A stretch of 9,173 nucleotides of DNA from Minisyncoccota bacterium (GCA_021734725.1 JAIPIM010000161.1:1-9173); one strand, 5' to 3'. Counted from the stretch's first letter, positions 1-6,842 are shown. Notes: generated by a model from the sequence alone, not told the origin. Made by a program: numbers and translations.

Positions 1-1273
1 CAGTATCGCCTTTCTGCCACCTCTGGTCCGCTTCTCGGGTCTCCTGTGGACGTTTACAGCACTGGCTTGGCTCTCCTTCTCCAGCGCTCTCAAAACAGCG
101 CGCACACACACACCCGCGATAAAGAACCAGACCGAATGCCCAGTAAAACCATTCCTTAAACGCGGGACTCTCACAGCCTCCCTGTACATCCTTGGCATAC
201 TCATTGCCGCGCTTCCAGTTTCTGTCTACAACTACCTGTGCTGCGGAGTAATCGCCCCGATATCAGCGCCCTTTGAGTATGTCTTTACAGTCGGCCGCCA
301 AGCTGCTCCGACAACCTTGGATCGTCCGGAACCTCAACCGTACCGCAATACACCGCGGGGCAAGAAGGAGCGGCGTCCTGTCGCCACTGTCGCTGCAGGA
401 TACGCGCGCAAGGTGACAGCCTTGTTCCGAGCCTATGAAGTTACAAACAACGTCAATTATTACTTCGTTAAGCCCCTGCTCTTCCCATTAAATTATCTTA
501 TCGGTCCAATGGCATTGCTTCCACTGGCAAACGTCGGCCTTCTGCTGATCGTATTGCGGCAACGATTGCTCAGAAAAGAGGGGATCCTTTGGCTTTATCT
601 GTTTGCCTTCGTCGTTCCGATCTGTGTATTCGTGCCATTGGGACGCTATCGCCTCATTCTCCTCCCGACATTCTGCCTGGCGGCAGTCTATGCTCTTGGA
701 TATGTTCACACAACCCTGAGGCACCGTAAAGGATGGCTCCGGCCCCTGGCAATAGCCATGCTCTATGTGGCAATCGCCGCGTGGGCCGTCCCGCGTGAAA
801 TCCCAGTGCGCGATGAAGATTTCGTGGCCCTGGGGCTTGCCTTGGAACAAAAGGGGCAGGACGTAAAGGCTCTGGAATGCTATCGGACTGCACTGCGACT
901 CGACCCTGATTCCAGAGGTGGCGTTGGCAATTACGCAAGATTGCAGCTTAAGGCGAGAAATTATTCCGAGGCCCGTACCGTCATTGCGCCTTTCTATCGG
1001 CAAAATCCCGCGGACTGGGACATTGCAATAACGTATGCACTGGCCTGCGTCTACAGCGGGCACCCGGCGGAGGCGGAGGACGCATTGAAGCACTTCGCAC
1101 CCGAAAACCTACAACCGTCGAGACTCTTCGATCTCTATTTCTACCTGGGGGAAGCTCACAGAAAACGGGAGATGACGGAGACCGCTGCCGCGTTGTATGA
1201 GAAAGCACTGGACGCAGCTGCCACGGAAAGTCAAAAGAAAGTCGCCCAACAGCGCCTGCAGACAATAAAGTAG
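1..1273 (+). CDS. Membrane glycosyltransferase (GT39/ArnT-like) with C-terminal TPRs, 5' end cut off by the window
   Basis: The frame is open from base 2 to the TAG at 1271-1273, so about 423 C-terminal residues are visible and the true start lies outside the window; the TTG at 317 is internal. The visible part has roughly six hydrophobic segments: two before base 300, then around bases 467-560, 580-645, 650-705 and 735-790. A Gly-Arg-Tyr-Arg followed by a Leu-Leu-Pro segment (about 641-670) resembles the late membrane region of GT39-type lipid-linked sugar transferases. From about base 820 the protein becomes soluble, with three to four TPR-like helix pairs, for example the segment ending ALRLDPDS and the last one ending YEKALDAA. 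Known of the family: such proteins transfer sugars from polyprenyl phosphate donors on the outer face of the inner membrane. The catalytic N-terminus is not visible, so the enzyme assignment is an inference from membrane layout. An O-antigen ligase-like or purely structural TPR membrane protein is possible. Confidence 0.6.
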   Translation, partial: SIAFLPPLVRFSGLLWTFTALAWLSFSSALKTARTHTPAIKNQTECPVKPFLKRGTLTASLYILGILIAALPVSVYNYLCCGVIAPISAPFEYVFTVGRQAAPTTLDRPEPQPYRNTPRGKKERRPVATVAAGYARKVTALFRAYEVTNNVNYYFVKPLLFPLNYLIGPMALLPLANVGLLLIVLRQRLLRKEGILWLYLFAFVVPICVFVPLGRYRLILLPTFCLAAVYALGYVHTTLRHRKGWLRPLAIAMLYVAIAAWAVPREIPVRDEDFVALGLALEQKGQDVKALECYRTALRLDPDSRGGVGNYARLQLKARNYSEARTVIAPFYRQNPADWDIAITYALACVYSGHPAEAEDALKHFAPENLQPSRLFDLYFYLGEAHRKREMTETAAALYEKALDAAATESQKKVAQQRLQTIK

Positions 1274-1335
1274 CGCGGGCATCCCTGCCTGCCGGAATCC
1301 CTTACTGCATCCGACCGGTAAAACGTCATCGCAGT

Positions 1336-1360
1336 GGGTGAGTGGGTGGGGGTGGGTGGG
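1336..1360 (+). other. G-quadruplex-forming motif
   Basis: Five runs of at least three G lie within 25 bases: 1336-1338, 1344-1346, 1348-1352, 1354-1356 and 1358-1360. The loops are five bases and then single T's. Four G3 runs with one-base loops is the pattern expected of a very stable parallel quadruplex. It lies 62 bases downstream of the plus-strand stop, so it would be G-rich in that transcript's 3' end. Confidence 0.75.
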
Positions 1361-1379
1361 TACGCACATGGACGGTACG

Positions 1380-1479
1380 GCTCACTCCCCAAAGGGGAGC
1401 TGCATGGTGAGCGAAGGGACGCAGTCCCTGGAATCCATATATAACGTGAATACGATTCTACACAGTCCCTGAAGGGGAC
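1380..1479. repeat. Cluster of small palindromes, possible dispersed repeat
   Basis: Three near-perfect 6-bp hairpins with three-base loops lie within 100 bases: 1385-1399, 1415-1429 and 1465-1479. The first is enclosed by a further GCTCAC/GTGAGC pair. The second and third share the direct repeat CAGTCCCTG. Such blocks between convergent genes may act as bidirectional transcript ends or be REP/MITE-like repeats. Only one copy is clearly visible in this window, so dispersal is unproven. Confidence 0.5.
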
Positions 1480-1587
1480 CAACATCAGCCCACCCTTCAG
1501 CCGCCAATACAAAAATAGGGCGGGGCCTTGTCACGTCGTAATCCGAACATCGTCATCAGGGTGCCAGCGAATAATACCGGAGACCGA

Positions 1588-3036
1588 TCAGAGATCCAGT
1601 CCCTCGAGCGCATCCCCCAGACTGCCAAGGTTTTCACCCTGCGAATCCTGCATGAACTCACCTGTACGAGTGTCGTTATCCGGGTCCCCGCGGAAATCTC
1701 CGGGCAACGCCAGACTTATGCGGTCCCCCTTCATTTCTTTAATGACAACCTCAGCGGTGGAACCCGGAGGAAAGCGATGACGAAGGGCACCCTCGCGGTC
1801 CCGACCCTGGATGTCGTTGACTTGACTGATGTGAAGTAATCCCGTCTGGTTCGCGCCGAGACGCACGAATACACCAAAATCCTTGATCCCGTCAACGACT
1901 CCATTCACTGTCGCACCGACCCGCAGAACAATGGGGGCGCCACCCTCGTCGCCCGCGACCGCATCCTCGATACCGGCGGTGTTTTCCATGCTGAGGGACA
2001 ACCGACGACGCTCCACGTCAACGCTCTCCACCGAAACTTCCACCAGGTCGCCTTCCTTCACCACTTCTTTGGGATGGTTTATCCGGCGTCCTGCCCCCAA
2101 TTTCGAAACGTGGACCAATCCTTCGACGCCCGGTTCGAGCTCAACGAATGCACCGAAGGGCATGAGTTTTGTAATGCTTCCCTCCAACCGGCTGCCAACC
2201 GGGTATTTACCGGCAACGCTGTCCCAAGGGTCTCCCTGGGCTTTGCGCAGGCTCAGGGCAATCCTCTCTCGGTCCCAGTCCATCTCCTGAACCACAACCG
2301 TAACCTGATCGCCTTCGCGCACAACGTCCTCGGCCTTTTCAGTATGCCCCCAGCCCAGTTCGCGCATGGGAATAAGCCCCTCCATACCGCCAATATCGCA
2401 AAATGCACCAAACGGCATGAGCTTGGTTATCTTTCCCTCGACGACGGCACCCTCAGTCAATTCTTCTTTCAGCCGCGCTTTCTGGGCATCACGCTCTTTC
2501 TGTAGCAACTGCCGCCGACTGACCACCAGGTTGCGACCATTATCGTCGTACTCAATAATTTGGAATCGGAACTTATTGCCAATATAGGCTCCGGGGTCAT
2601 TTCGAAAAATATCAATCTGCGAGTAAGGGCAGAAGGCCCGCTGGTTACTGATGCGTATCTCATAGCCGCCGGTACGTTCGGATTCTACACGGCCTTCAAC
2701 AGGAATGCCGGCCTGAAACGCATCCACCAGTGAAGAATCCGGGGTATCGCCGCTGAGGCGCGTGGTCAGCCTCAGTTCGTCGTCTTCTCCACCCATGAAA
2801 TAGACGTCGATAGTATCGCCGGGCTGTACGGTCAACTCGCCATTTTCGTCGGTAACCTGCCCACGATCCAGAATCCCTTCACTGCGAGCATTGACGTCCA
2901 CGAATACGGATTTGCTGTCGACGGCAGTGACCATCCCCGTCAGGCGTTCACCCACTTCAAAATCACTGCGGAAACCGTCCATCTGTTGATCCAGAACGCT
3001 GCCGAAATCGTTCTGATTCGTATTCTCCTGAGTCAT
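1588..3036 (-). CDS. rpsA: 30S ribosomal protein S1, five S1 domains
   Basis: This is a 482-residue protein with five consecutive S1/OB-fold RNA-binding domains at about residues 29-95, 110-177, 196-265, 281-352 and 374-445. Domains 3 and 4 are closest to the canonical S1 consensus, both carrying ITKLMPFGAF, followed by EGL(I/V) and a VxEGD turn. Domain 5 carries IKDFGVFV and GLLHIS. Domains 1 and 2 are diverged, as is usual for the ribosome-binding half of S1. Known role: S1 binds mRNA at the small subunit and aids initiation on structured or weak leaders. Six domains are common in proteobacteria, so five suggests another phylum or a paralogous S1-like protein. The ATG start is supported by AAGGAG six bases upstream. 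The acidic C-terminal tail (residues 446-482) has no domain I recognise. The gene is last in the minus-strand block, with a 114-base leader that contains a hairpin next to the ribosome binding site. Confidence 0.88.
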   Translation of the reverse strand: MTQENTNQNDFGSVLDQQMDGFRSDFEVGERLTGMVTAVDSKSVFVDVNARSEGILDRGQVTDENGELTVQPGDTIDVYFMGGEDDELRLTTRLSGDTPDSSLVDAFQAGIPVEGRVESERTGGYEIRISNQRAFCPYSQIDIFRNDPGAYIGNKFRFQIIEYDDNGRNLVVSRRQLLQKERDAQKARLKEELTEGAVVEGKITKLMPFGAFCDIGGMEGLIPMRELGWGHTEKAEDVVREGDQVTVVVQEMDWDRERIALSLRKAQGDPWDSVAGKYPVGSRLEGSITKLMPFGAFVELEPGVEGLVHVSKLGAGRRINHPKEVVKEGDLVEVSVESVDVERRRLSLSMENTAGIEDAVAGDEGGAPIVLRVGATVNGVVDGIKDFGVFVRLGANQTGLLHISQVNDIQGRDREGALRHRFPPGSTAEVVIKEMKGDRISLALPGDFRGDPDNDTRTGEFMQDSQGENLGSLGDALEGLDL

Positions 3037-3042
3037 TACGTG

Positions 3043-3070
3043 CTCCTTGTAGAGACTCAGAGCTCTCTAC
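3043..3070 (-). promoter_or_regulatory. rpsA ribosome binding site and adjoining leader hairpin
   Basis: On the minus strand AAGGAG (plus-strand CTCCTT, 3043-3048) lies six bases before the rpsA ATG. Directly beside it is a perfect 7-bp inverted repeat, GTAGAGA (3049-3055) and TCTCTAC (3064-3070), with an eight-base loop. The stem ends at the first base of the Shine-Dalgarno, so folding or protein binding there could limit ribosome access. S1 autoregulates its own translation in E. coli; a similar role here is inference. Confidence 0.55.
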
Positions 3071-3127
3071 GTTGTCTCTTGACCTTGGGATTATGATTCA
3101 GCATCCCGCACAATTCTTAGTGCCCAT

Positions 3128-3133
3128 AGTATA
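3128..3133 (-). promoter_or_regulatory. Possible -10 element of an rpsA promoter
   Basis: The minus strand reads TATACT (plus-strand AGTATA), five of six to the sigma-70 -10 consensus, in the 114-base gap before rpsA. The hexamer 17 bases further upstream (CTGTGA) matches TTGACA at only three positions, so the promoter call rests mostly on the -10. The start site would fall about 85 bases before the rpsA ATG, which keeps the leader hairpin in the transcript. Confidence 0.3.
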
Positions 3134-3150
3134 AGCGCGGTTCGCAAAAA

Positions 3151-3930
3151 TCACAGCCACCCCACCGCTCGATACCCCAGAAGCCCAACATACTCATTCA
3201 GCACCGCGTATAAATAGGACAGTGCATCCCAGCTCGGATAGGCGCGTAAATCCGGACGGCTCGGCAAGGCGGACACCATGGGGTCAAACCCGGCATGTCG
3301 AGCCGCAAGATAACTTCGGGGAAGGTGCCGCTGCGAAGTCACCAAAACAACGTTGGTGATGCCGCGCTCAGTGAAAATATCATGCACAAACTGCATATTT
3401 TCCCGCGTATTCGCCGCCTGTGTCTCAAAGACCAGCCGCTCACGCGCAATACCGCGACACGTGAGATAGGCTTCCACACGCGCAGGTACGTCCGCCAGTT
3501 TACCCTCCGTAAAGACAAACAAGGCATCCGGGCATCGGTTCCAGAGAGCAATACCGTGCTCCAAACGTGCAAGACTGACCTCTGACAGCCGTCCCGGACC
3601 GGCCAGCCCGCCGCCGAGCACCAGAATTGCAGCACGCTCTTCGGCAGCCGATTTTCTCAGCGCCTTAACATCAACCGGCGAATGCCGTTCCAACCGCCGG
3701 CCCCACCGAATAAGCGGTCTCTCCAGTAGGTACGCCGGATAAGGAAAACAGGCGATCAGCAAAAACGCGGCAGCCGTACATACTGCTGGAATTGCTCCGA
3801 TCGCCTGACCACGCAATCGGAGACGAACGCGATAAACCACAAAAAATCCAATAAGGAAAAGCGCGATCAGACCAATCGGCCCAATCAATACACTCTTCAG
3901 CCATAATCCCGCGAGACCGAATTTCTGCAT
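3151..3930 (-). CDS. YdcF/ElyC/SanA-family membrane protein (DUF218)
   Basis: This 259-residue protein has two N-terminal membrane segments (about residues 11-33 and 44-68) followed by a DUF218 domain (about 100-220). Family marks are the opening strand AILVLGGG (101-108), an RLE segment (122-124), a T-R-E-N-M motif (175-179) and LVTSQRHLPRS (196-206). The C-terminus YVGLLGYRAVGWL matches the usual end of ElyC-like proteins. E. coli ElyC is linked to envelope and peptidoglycan/lipid-carrier homeostasis, and SanA to envelope permeability; the biochemical reaction of the family is not settled. Location is the inner membrane, with the domain probably periplasmic. The ATG has only a weak GGAA eight bases upstream. 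The gene lies 151 bases after manA and 114 before rpsA, so it may be transcribed with either or alone. Confidence 0.85.
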   Translation of the reverse strand: MQKFGLAGLWLKSVLIGPIGLIALFLIGFFVVYRVRLRLRGQAIGAIPAVCTAAAFLLIACFPYPAYLLERPLIRWGRRLERHSPVDVKALRKSAAEERAAILVLGGGLAGPGRLSEVSLARLEHGIALWNRCPDALFVFTEGKLADVPARVEAYLTCRGIARERLVFETQAANTRENMQFVHDIFTERGITNVVLVTSQRHLPRSYLAARHAGFDPMVSALPSRPDLRAYPSWDALSYLYAVLNEYVGLLGYRAVGWL

Positions 3931-4049
3931 GTCGTCTATTCCAGTATCCGAAGTAAGCGTATGGCTACACGATGTATCACCATAGCCTGAAAGCCGTCTT
4001 GGGGCAGTGTGACCGTTTTTTTTGACGATAATACCGCCAACCGTTAAGC

Positions 4050-4081
4050 CCAGAACTCATGTTTAAAAGAACGAGGTCTGG
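4050..4081 (-). terminator. Inverted repeat directly after manA stop
   Basis: CCAGA-A-CTC (4050-4058) pairs with GAG-G-TCTGG (4073-4081) around a 14-base loop, with a single mismatch. TTAA at 4044-4047 can extend the stem with TTAA at 4082-4085, which includes the manA stop codon. No T-tract follows on the minus strand, so this is not a classic intrinsic terminator. It could protect the transcript's 3' end or attenuate read-through into the DUF218 gene. Confidence 0.35.
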
Positions 4082-5323
4082 TTAAGGCCTGTGATCGAGA
4101 TCGATATTTGGCCGGGCACGAACAATCGTGGTTGCCGGTTCAAGATAACGGATACCACATGACGCGAGGGCCGCCGGCCATAGCCAGGTTGAGCCTTTCG
4201 GAGCCTCAACCGTCGTGTCACCGACTCGGAACTCAGCGCTCCCCTCCAGCACAAGAATAAGCGACGGAACACAATCGCACGGGTACGAGCGGCTCTTCCC
4301 GGCGCCGTGCGAATAGAACTCCACCTGAAATTCCGCTACCGGCACGCGGTAAACCCGTTCACCTTTGCACAATTCCTCTCCGCTAAATACGGGAGGGGGC
4401 CCTTGCCGATAAGTGAGCATATCCGTCAGAACCTTTGTATCCACAAACTTTTCGGTCAGCCCCGCGCGAACCACGTTGTCGGAGCTTGCCATGCACTCAA
4501 TGATGGTTCCCTGAAGGTATGCATGAGGTTCGTCCGCCCCCAGAAAAATGGCTTCGCCAGGATCAAGGTGAATGATATTCAGAAAGTAGACGGAGAGCGC
4601 CCCTCGATCACCGGGATACACTTCCGTCAGCCGCAGAAACCAGCCATCGGCCGGAGTTCGTTCTTTCAGCCCGCAAAGAAACGCCCTCGTTTCAGCGACC
4701 AGTTCTCCTGCTTCCTTGTTCGACAGAGCGAACAAACGCCCGTACGCGTGGCGCAACCACATCTCATCGGGCGCCTGCCCGTCGGCCAGTAACTCACCGA
4801 AACGCCCGGCCAATGGCGACAATCGCCGCAGATCGCACTTGATCGCGTCAGCCTTTCGAAACTGACACAGTGCATCCAGTCCCCGCAGGCTCACTGCGAT
4901 TTCAGGTTTGTGATTGGCATCCGGATAATGCTCGGGATCGCGGGCATGAAGCTTTTCCGCAAGCCGTTTGTCCGGATGTGCCTGTATCGACAGTGGTTGC
5001 TGAATGTCAAGAACTTTCAACAAAAAAGGAAGGTGCCGCACCCCACCATCCTTCGTTACTCTTCCAAGGATTTCATGCGCATACTTGTGAATGAAACCGT
5101 CCAGAGCTTCGGCCCCTTCATCGGTCATTACCGAAGCCGGACATTTTGGGTGAGCACCAATCCAAAGTTCGGCAAACCGCTCATCGTCGGCGTCCGCACC
5201 CGTCAACTCTGCTATGAACGGAACGCGCCCATCGTGAGCGCGCACACCCCAGGCATAATGCTGAACACCGCATTGGAGCTCAAAAAGCCTGGCAAAGTTC
5301 ATGCCCTGTGATGTCTTAATCAC
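4082..5323 (-). CDS. manA: Mannose-6-phosphate isomerase, class I
   Basis: This enzyme interconverts fructose-6-phosphate and mannose-6-phosphate, feeding GDP-mannose and mannosylated envelope glycans; it is a cytoplasmic zinc enzyme. The 413 residues match the usual length of type I enzymes. Visible motifs are HYAWG near the N-terminus (22-26), ELWIGAHP (52-59), QQPLSIQAHPDK (108-119) with metal ligands Q114 and H116, NHKPE (137-141) with ligand E141, and EPHAYL (265-270) with ligand H267. An SSDNVVRAGLT substrate-site segment follows. A cupin-like C-terminal domain ends the protein. The start is GTG at 5323, with GAGGG nine bases upstream overlapping the ogt stop, which suggests translational coupling. 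An ATG seven codons later (5302) is the alternative and lacks a good ribosome binding site. It sits 12 bases downstream of ogt, surely in the same operon. Confidence 0.93.
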   Translation of the reverse strand: MIKTSQGMNFARLFELQCGVQHYAWGVRAHDGRVPFIAELTGADADDERFAELWIGAHPKCPASVMTDEGAEALDGFIHKYAHEILGRVTKDGGVRHLPFLLKVLDIQQPLSIQAHPDKRLAEKLHARDPEHYPDANHKPEIAVSLRGLDALCQFRKADAIKCDLRRLSPLAGRFGELLADGQAPDEMWLRHAYGRLFALSNKEAGELVAETRAFLCGLKERTPADGWFLRLTEVYPGDRGALSVYFLNIIHLDPGEAIFLGADEPHAYLQGTIIECMASSDNVVRAGLTEKFVDTKVLTDMLTYRQGPPPVFSGEELCKGERVYRVPVAEFQVEFYSHGAGKSRSYPCDCVPSLILVLEGSAEFRVGDTTVEAPKGSTWLWPAALASCGIRYLEPATTIVRARPNIDLDHRP

Positions 5324-5335
5324 GAAAGATATCCC

Positions 5336-5680
5336 TCACTCACTTTCGAATCGGAAGATCCGTGCCGGATCCACTAATGTGCCATCGCTGAACTCGACCC
5401 CTTCGCTCGCCAGGAGCTTCTGCTTACGTTCGATTTCCGCGCCGTCTCTGCCTCCGGCAAATCCACCGAGCGTCCCGTCGGATGCTATAACGCGATGGCA
5501 GGGCACATGCGGCGCCCAGGGATTTCGACGCAACGCCTGCCCCACGGCGCGATAACATCCGCACCCAATGTGCTCGCCCAGCAATTTGTACGTCGTAACC
5601 CGCCCGACCGGAACCTGGCTCACGGCTTCGTACACTCGCTTCTGAAATACCGTCACACACGGCGTTGAACACAACGTCAT
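5336..5680 (-). CDS. ogt: Methylated-DNA--protein-cysteine methyltransferase, short single-domain form
   Basis: This protein repairs O6-alkylguanine by irreversible transfer of the alkyl group to its own cysteine. The 114 residues comprise only the conserved catalytic domain. The opening VFQKRVYEAVSQVPVGRVTTY and a winged helix with the RAVGQALRRNP segment (44-54; R44 in the arginine-finger position) lead to PCHRV (60-64) with acceptor C61. GGFAGG follows, then the usual ending with a DP.RIFRF segment. Alkyltransferase-like (ATL) proteins have Trp in place of this Cys, so this copy should be active. The N-terminal ribonuclease-like domain of Ada/Ogt is missing, as in many short homologues. 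The ATG at 5680 is chosen because GGAG lies five bases upstream; a frame extension to an earlier ATG (5716) has no such site. It is followed by manA after 12 bases and preceded by the anchored protein gene at 71 bases. Confidence 0.88.
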   Translation of the reverse strand: MTLCSTPCVTVFQKRVYEAVSQVPVGRVTTYKLLGEHIGCGCYRAVGQALRRNPWAPHVPCHRVIASDGTLGGFAGGRDGAEIERKQKLLASEGVEFSDGTLVDPARIFRFESE

Positions 5681-5751
5681 AGTTTCTCCACGAAAAATCC
5701 GCGGACACCGCCGCATTTTCCGAGTTGTTCTTTGCCTTATTATCAGGCCAA

Positions 5752-6171
5752 TTACCTGCCCATTCCGCCACCGGACCCCGGCAGCCGCTCGGGAGACAGT
5801 TCCAGCAAACGCTTTATCTGTTTATCCGTGATAACGTCCGCATCGTATTCAGTCGCCCGGCGATACAATTCAAGCGACTCGACCAGCGGCAACTCGGGAT
5901 TCCGCCCCAGTGCAACGTAACATTTCGCGATTCGGGTGCGTGTTCGACGAACCCGGGCACGATCCAAACGGAAGGAATCAGCCTGCTCCAAACGCCTCAA
6001 GAGATCTGTATAACGTGTGACCGCACGCTCCCAGTCTTGACTACTGTAAGCTCTGTGCGCTTTATTCTCAAGTTTCGCGGTCTTATGAATGTCAAGCAGT
6101 AAATCGGCGACCCAGAAAACGGCGACAGCAAGAGCAACCAGTACAATTAGATTGAAAAGAACTTTCCACAT
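5752..6171 (-). CDS. Small membrane-anchored TPR-like protein of unknown function
   Basis: I do not recognise a named family. From the ATG at 6171 the protein has 139 residues: a single hydrophobic segment (about 4-26) right at the N-terminus, then a basic, helical soluble part. Residues about 33-66 look like a TPR helix pair (small residues at Ala-Tyr and Ala-Val, Tyr-Thr-Asp-Leu), and about 80-110 like a second degenerate pair (RIAKCYVALGR... ESLELYRRA). The tail is Gly-rich. It is probably anchored in the inner membrane by an uncleaved signal, with the TPR part facing outward. AGGCGG six bases before the 6171 ATG supports this start. A longer form from the ATG at 6234 is possible because that ATG overlaps the previous stop (TAATG), a coupling arrangement, but it has no Shine-Dalgarno and adds 21 Arg/Gly-rich residues in front of the membrane segment. 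Confidence 0.65.
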   Translation of the reverse strand: MWKVLFNLIVLVALAVAVFWVADLLLDIHKTAKLENKAHRAYSSQDWERAVTRYTDLLRRLEQADSFRLDRARVRRTRTRIAKCYVALGRNPELPLVESLELYRRATEYDADVITDKQIKRLLELSPERLPGSGGGMGR

Positions 6172-6233
6172 AGGTTGCCGCCTGTATCTGCTCAGCCCCC
6201 TGAAGCCGTGAAGGAGACCGTGGCCGGGCCTCA

Positions 6234-6683
6234 TTATTCGTCGATTGCAAGCAACTCCAAGCCACTGTCGGCGTCACGTTTCCGATAAGCGGTGCAATGA
6301 GTGAGTTCCAGGATGACAATCTCGTTTACCAGCCAAGTGATAACACCCGTGCGTACACATCCGGCATGTGCTTCTTCACCACGTCCAAACACCCCGTGCA
6401 TGTGAACCACGGGAGCGCCTGTTTCATCAGGGAAAATTGTCCCTACCGCCACAGTTTCATGAACGTTCTGCAATTCCAGAACCTGGGGCACAATCTCAGA
6501 GATGTCGGGGTTCTCAGGTCCCGTCACAATACGACTCTTTCCCGCGGCCCCCCCTAGGGCAAAACAAACAGCTGCCTGTATTTCCTCACGACGGGCGATT
6601 GCCTCAATCTGCTCATGAAGGACTTCACCCGTCTCCAGGCGAACCACCCACACCCGGCCCTGCTCAACGCGTTGGTACTGCAT
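6234..6683 (-). CDS. PPC/PCC (DUF296) domain protein
   Basis: This 149-residue protein is almost entirely one PPC domain (the DUF296 fold, named from plant AT-hook proteins and found alone in bacteria). Marks are an N-terminal strand with RLETGEVL (15-22), AAVCFALGGAAG (37-48), a central LELQNV segment (69-74), G-T-I-F (81-84), and VVHMHGVFGRG (92-102). H94, H96 and probably H106 are in the position of the family's conserved metal-site histidines. Bacterial stand-alone PPC proteins form trimers; their role is unknown, and DNA binding is not shown for them. The start at 6683 is chosen for GGAGGA (6691-6696) seven bases upstream. Earlier in-frame ATGs at 6701 and 6800 add sequence that looks non-coding. 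Its stop overlaps a possible start of the next gene (TAATG at 6234). Confidence 0.85.
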   Translation of the reverse strand: MQYQRVEQGRVWVVRLETGEVLHEQIEAIARREEIQAAVCFALGGAAGKSRIVTGPENPDISEIVPQVLELQNVHETVAVGTIFPDETGAPVVHMHGVFGRGEEAHAGCVRTGVITWLVNEIVILELTHCTAYRKRDADSGLELLAIDE

Positions 6684-6842
6684 AACAGTGTCCTCCGTCA
6701 TTCGATTTAGAAGGGAATTGCAAACTGTCGTTTTTCGCAATTCGTGTTCTTCGTTCGTTGCTCTTGGTGCGTGGTTCTGAATTAAGAACGACTGACGCAA
6801 AAGCTATCGGACTAATCCCGAGATTCACCCGCCTGCCGGAAA
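6684..6842. other. Intergenic gap between metalloprotease and PPC genes
   Basis: This is a 159-base gap within an otherwise compact minus-strand block. The only site I can support is the GGAGGA ribosome binding site of the PPC gene (6691-6696, minus strand). The middle (about 6725-6790) is biased on the minus strand to GAAC, AACGAA and AAGAAC words and looks like a decayed short-period repeat. No terminator is evident, so read-through from the protease gene is possible. Confidence 0.5.

Larger units (their letters stand above)
1274..1587. other. Convergent intergenic region rich in hairpins and G tracts
   Basis: No gene is seen between the end of the membrane protein (+) and the end of rpsA (-). 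It holds a G-tract run (1336-1360), then CTCCCC/GGGGAG (1385-1390/1394-1399) nested inside GCTCAC/GTGAGC (1380-1385/1407-1412, sharing one base), AGGGAC/GTCCCT (1415-1420/1424-1429) and GTCCCT/GGGGAC (1465-1470/1474-1479, one G-T pair). The nine bases CAGTCCCTG occur twice (1422-1430 and 1463-1471). On the minus strand a short GC-rich stretch followed by TATTTTTG (1510-1527) could help end the rpsA transcript, but its stem is weak. The mixture of short palindromes looks like a decayed dispersed repeat; that is an inference. Confidence 0.6.

Noticed and set aside
488..1093. Long antisense frame (201 codons) on the minus strand
   Set aside because: It is opposite the membrane/TPR protein, whose sequence is clearly coding; the antisense product has no domain features.
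1528..1839. Plus-strand frame overlapping the 3' end of rpsA
   Set aside because: It is antisense to S1 domain 5 and the C-terminal tail; no ribosome binding site and no recognisable protein.
4010..4030. Run of eight T's after GTGTGACCG as an intrinsic terminator on the plus strand
   Set aside because: No complementary stem precedes the T's and no plus-strand gene ends nearby.
5336..5680. Alkyltransferase-like (ATL) protein instead of an active methyltransferase
   Set aside because: The active-site motif is PCHRV with Cys present; ATL proteins replace that Cys, usually with Trp.
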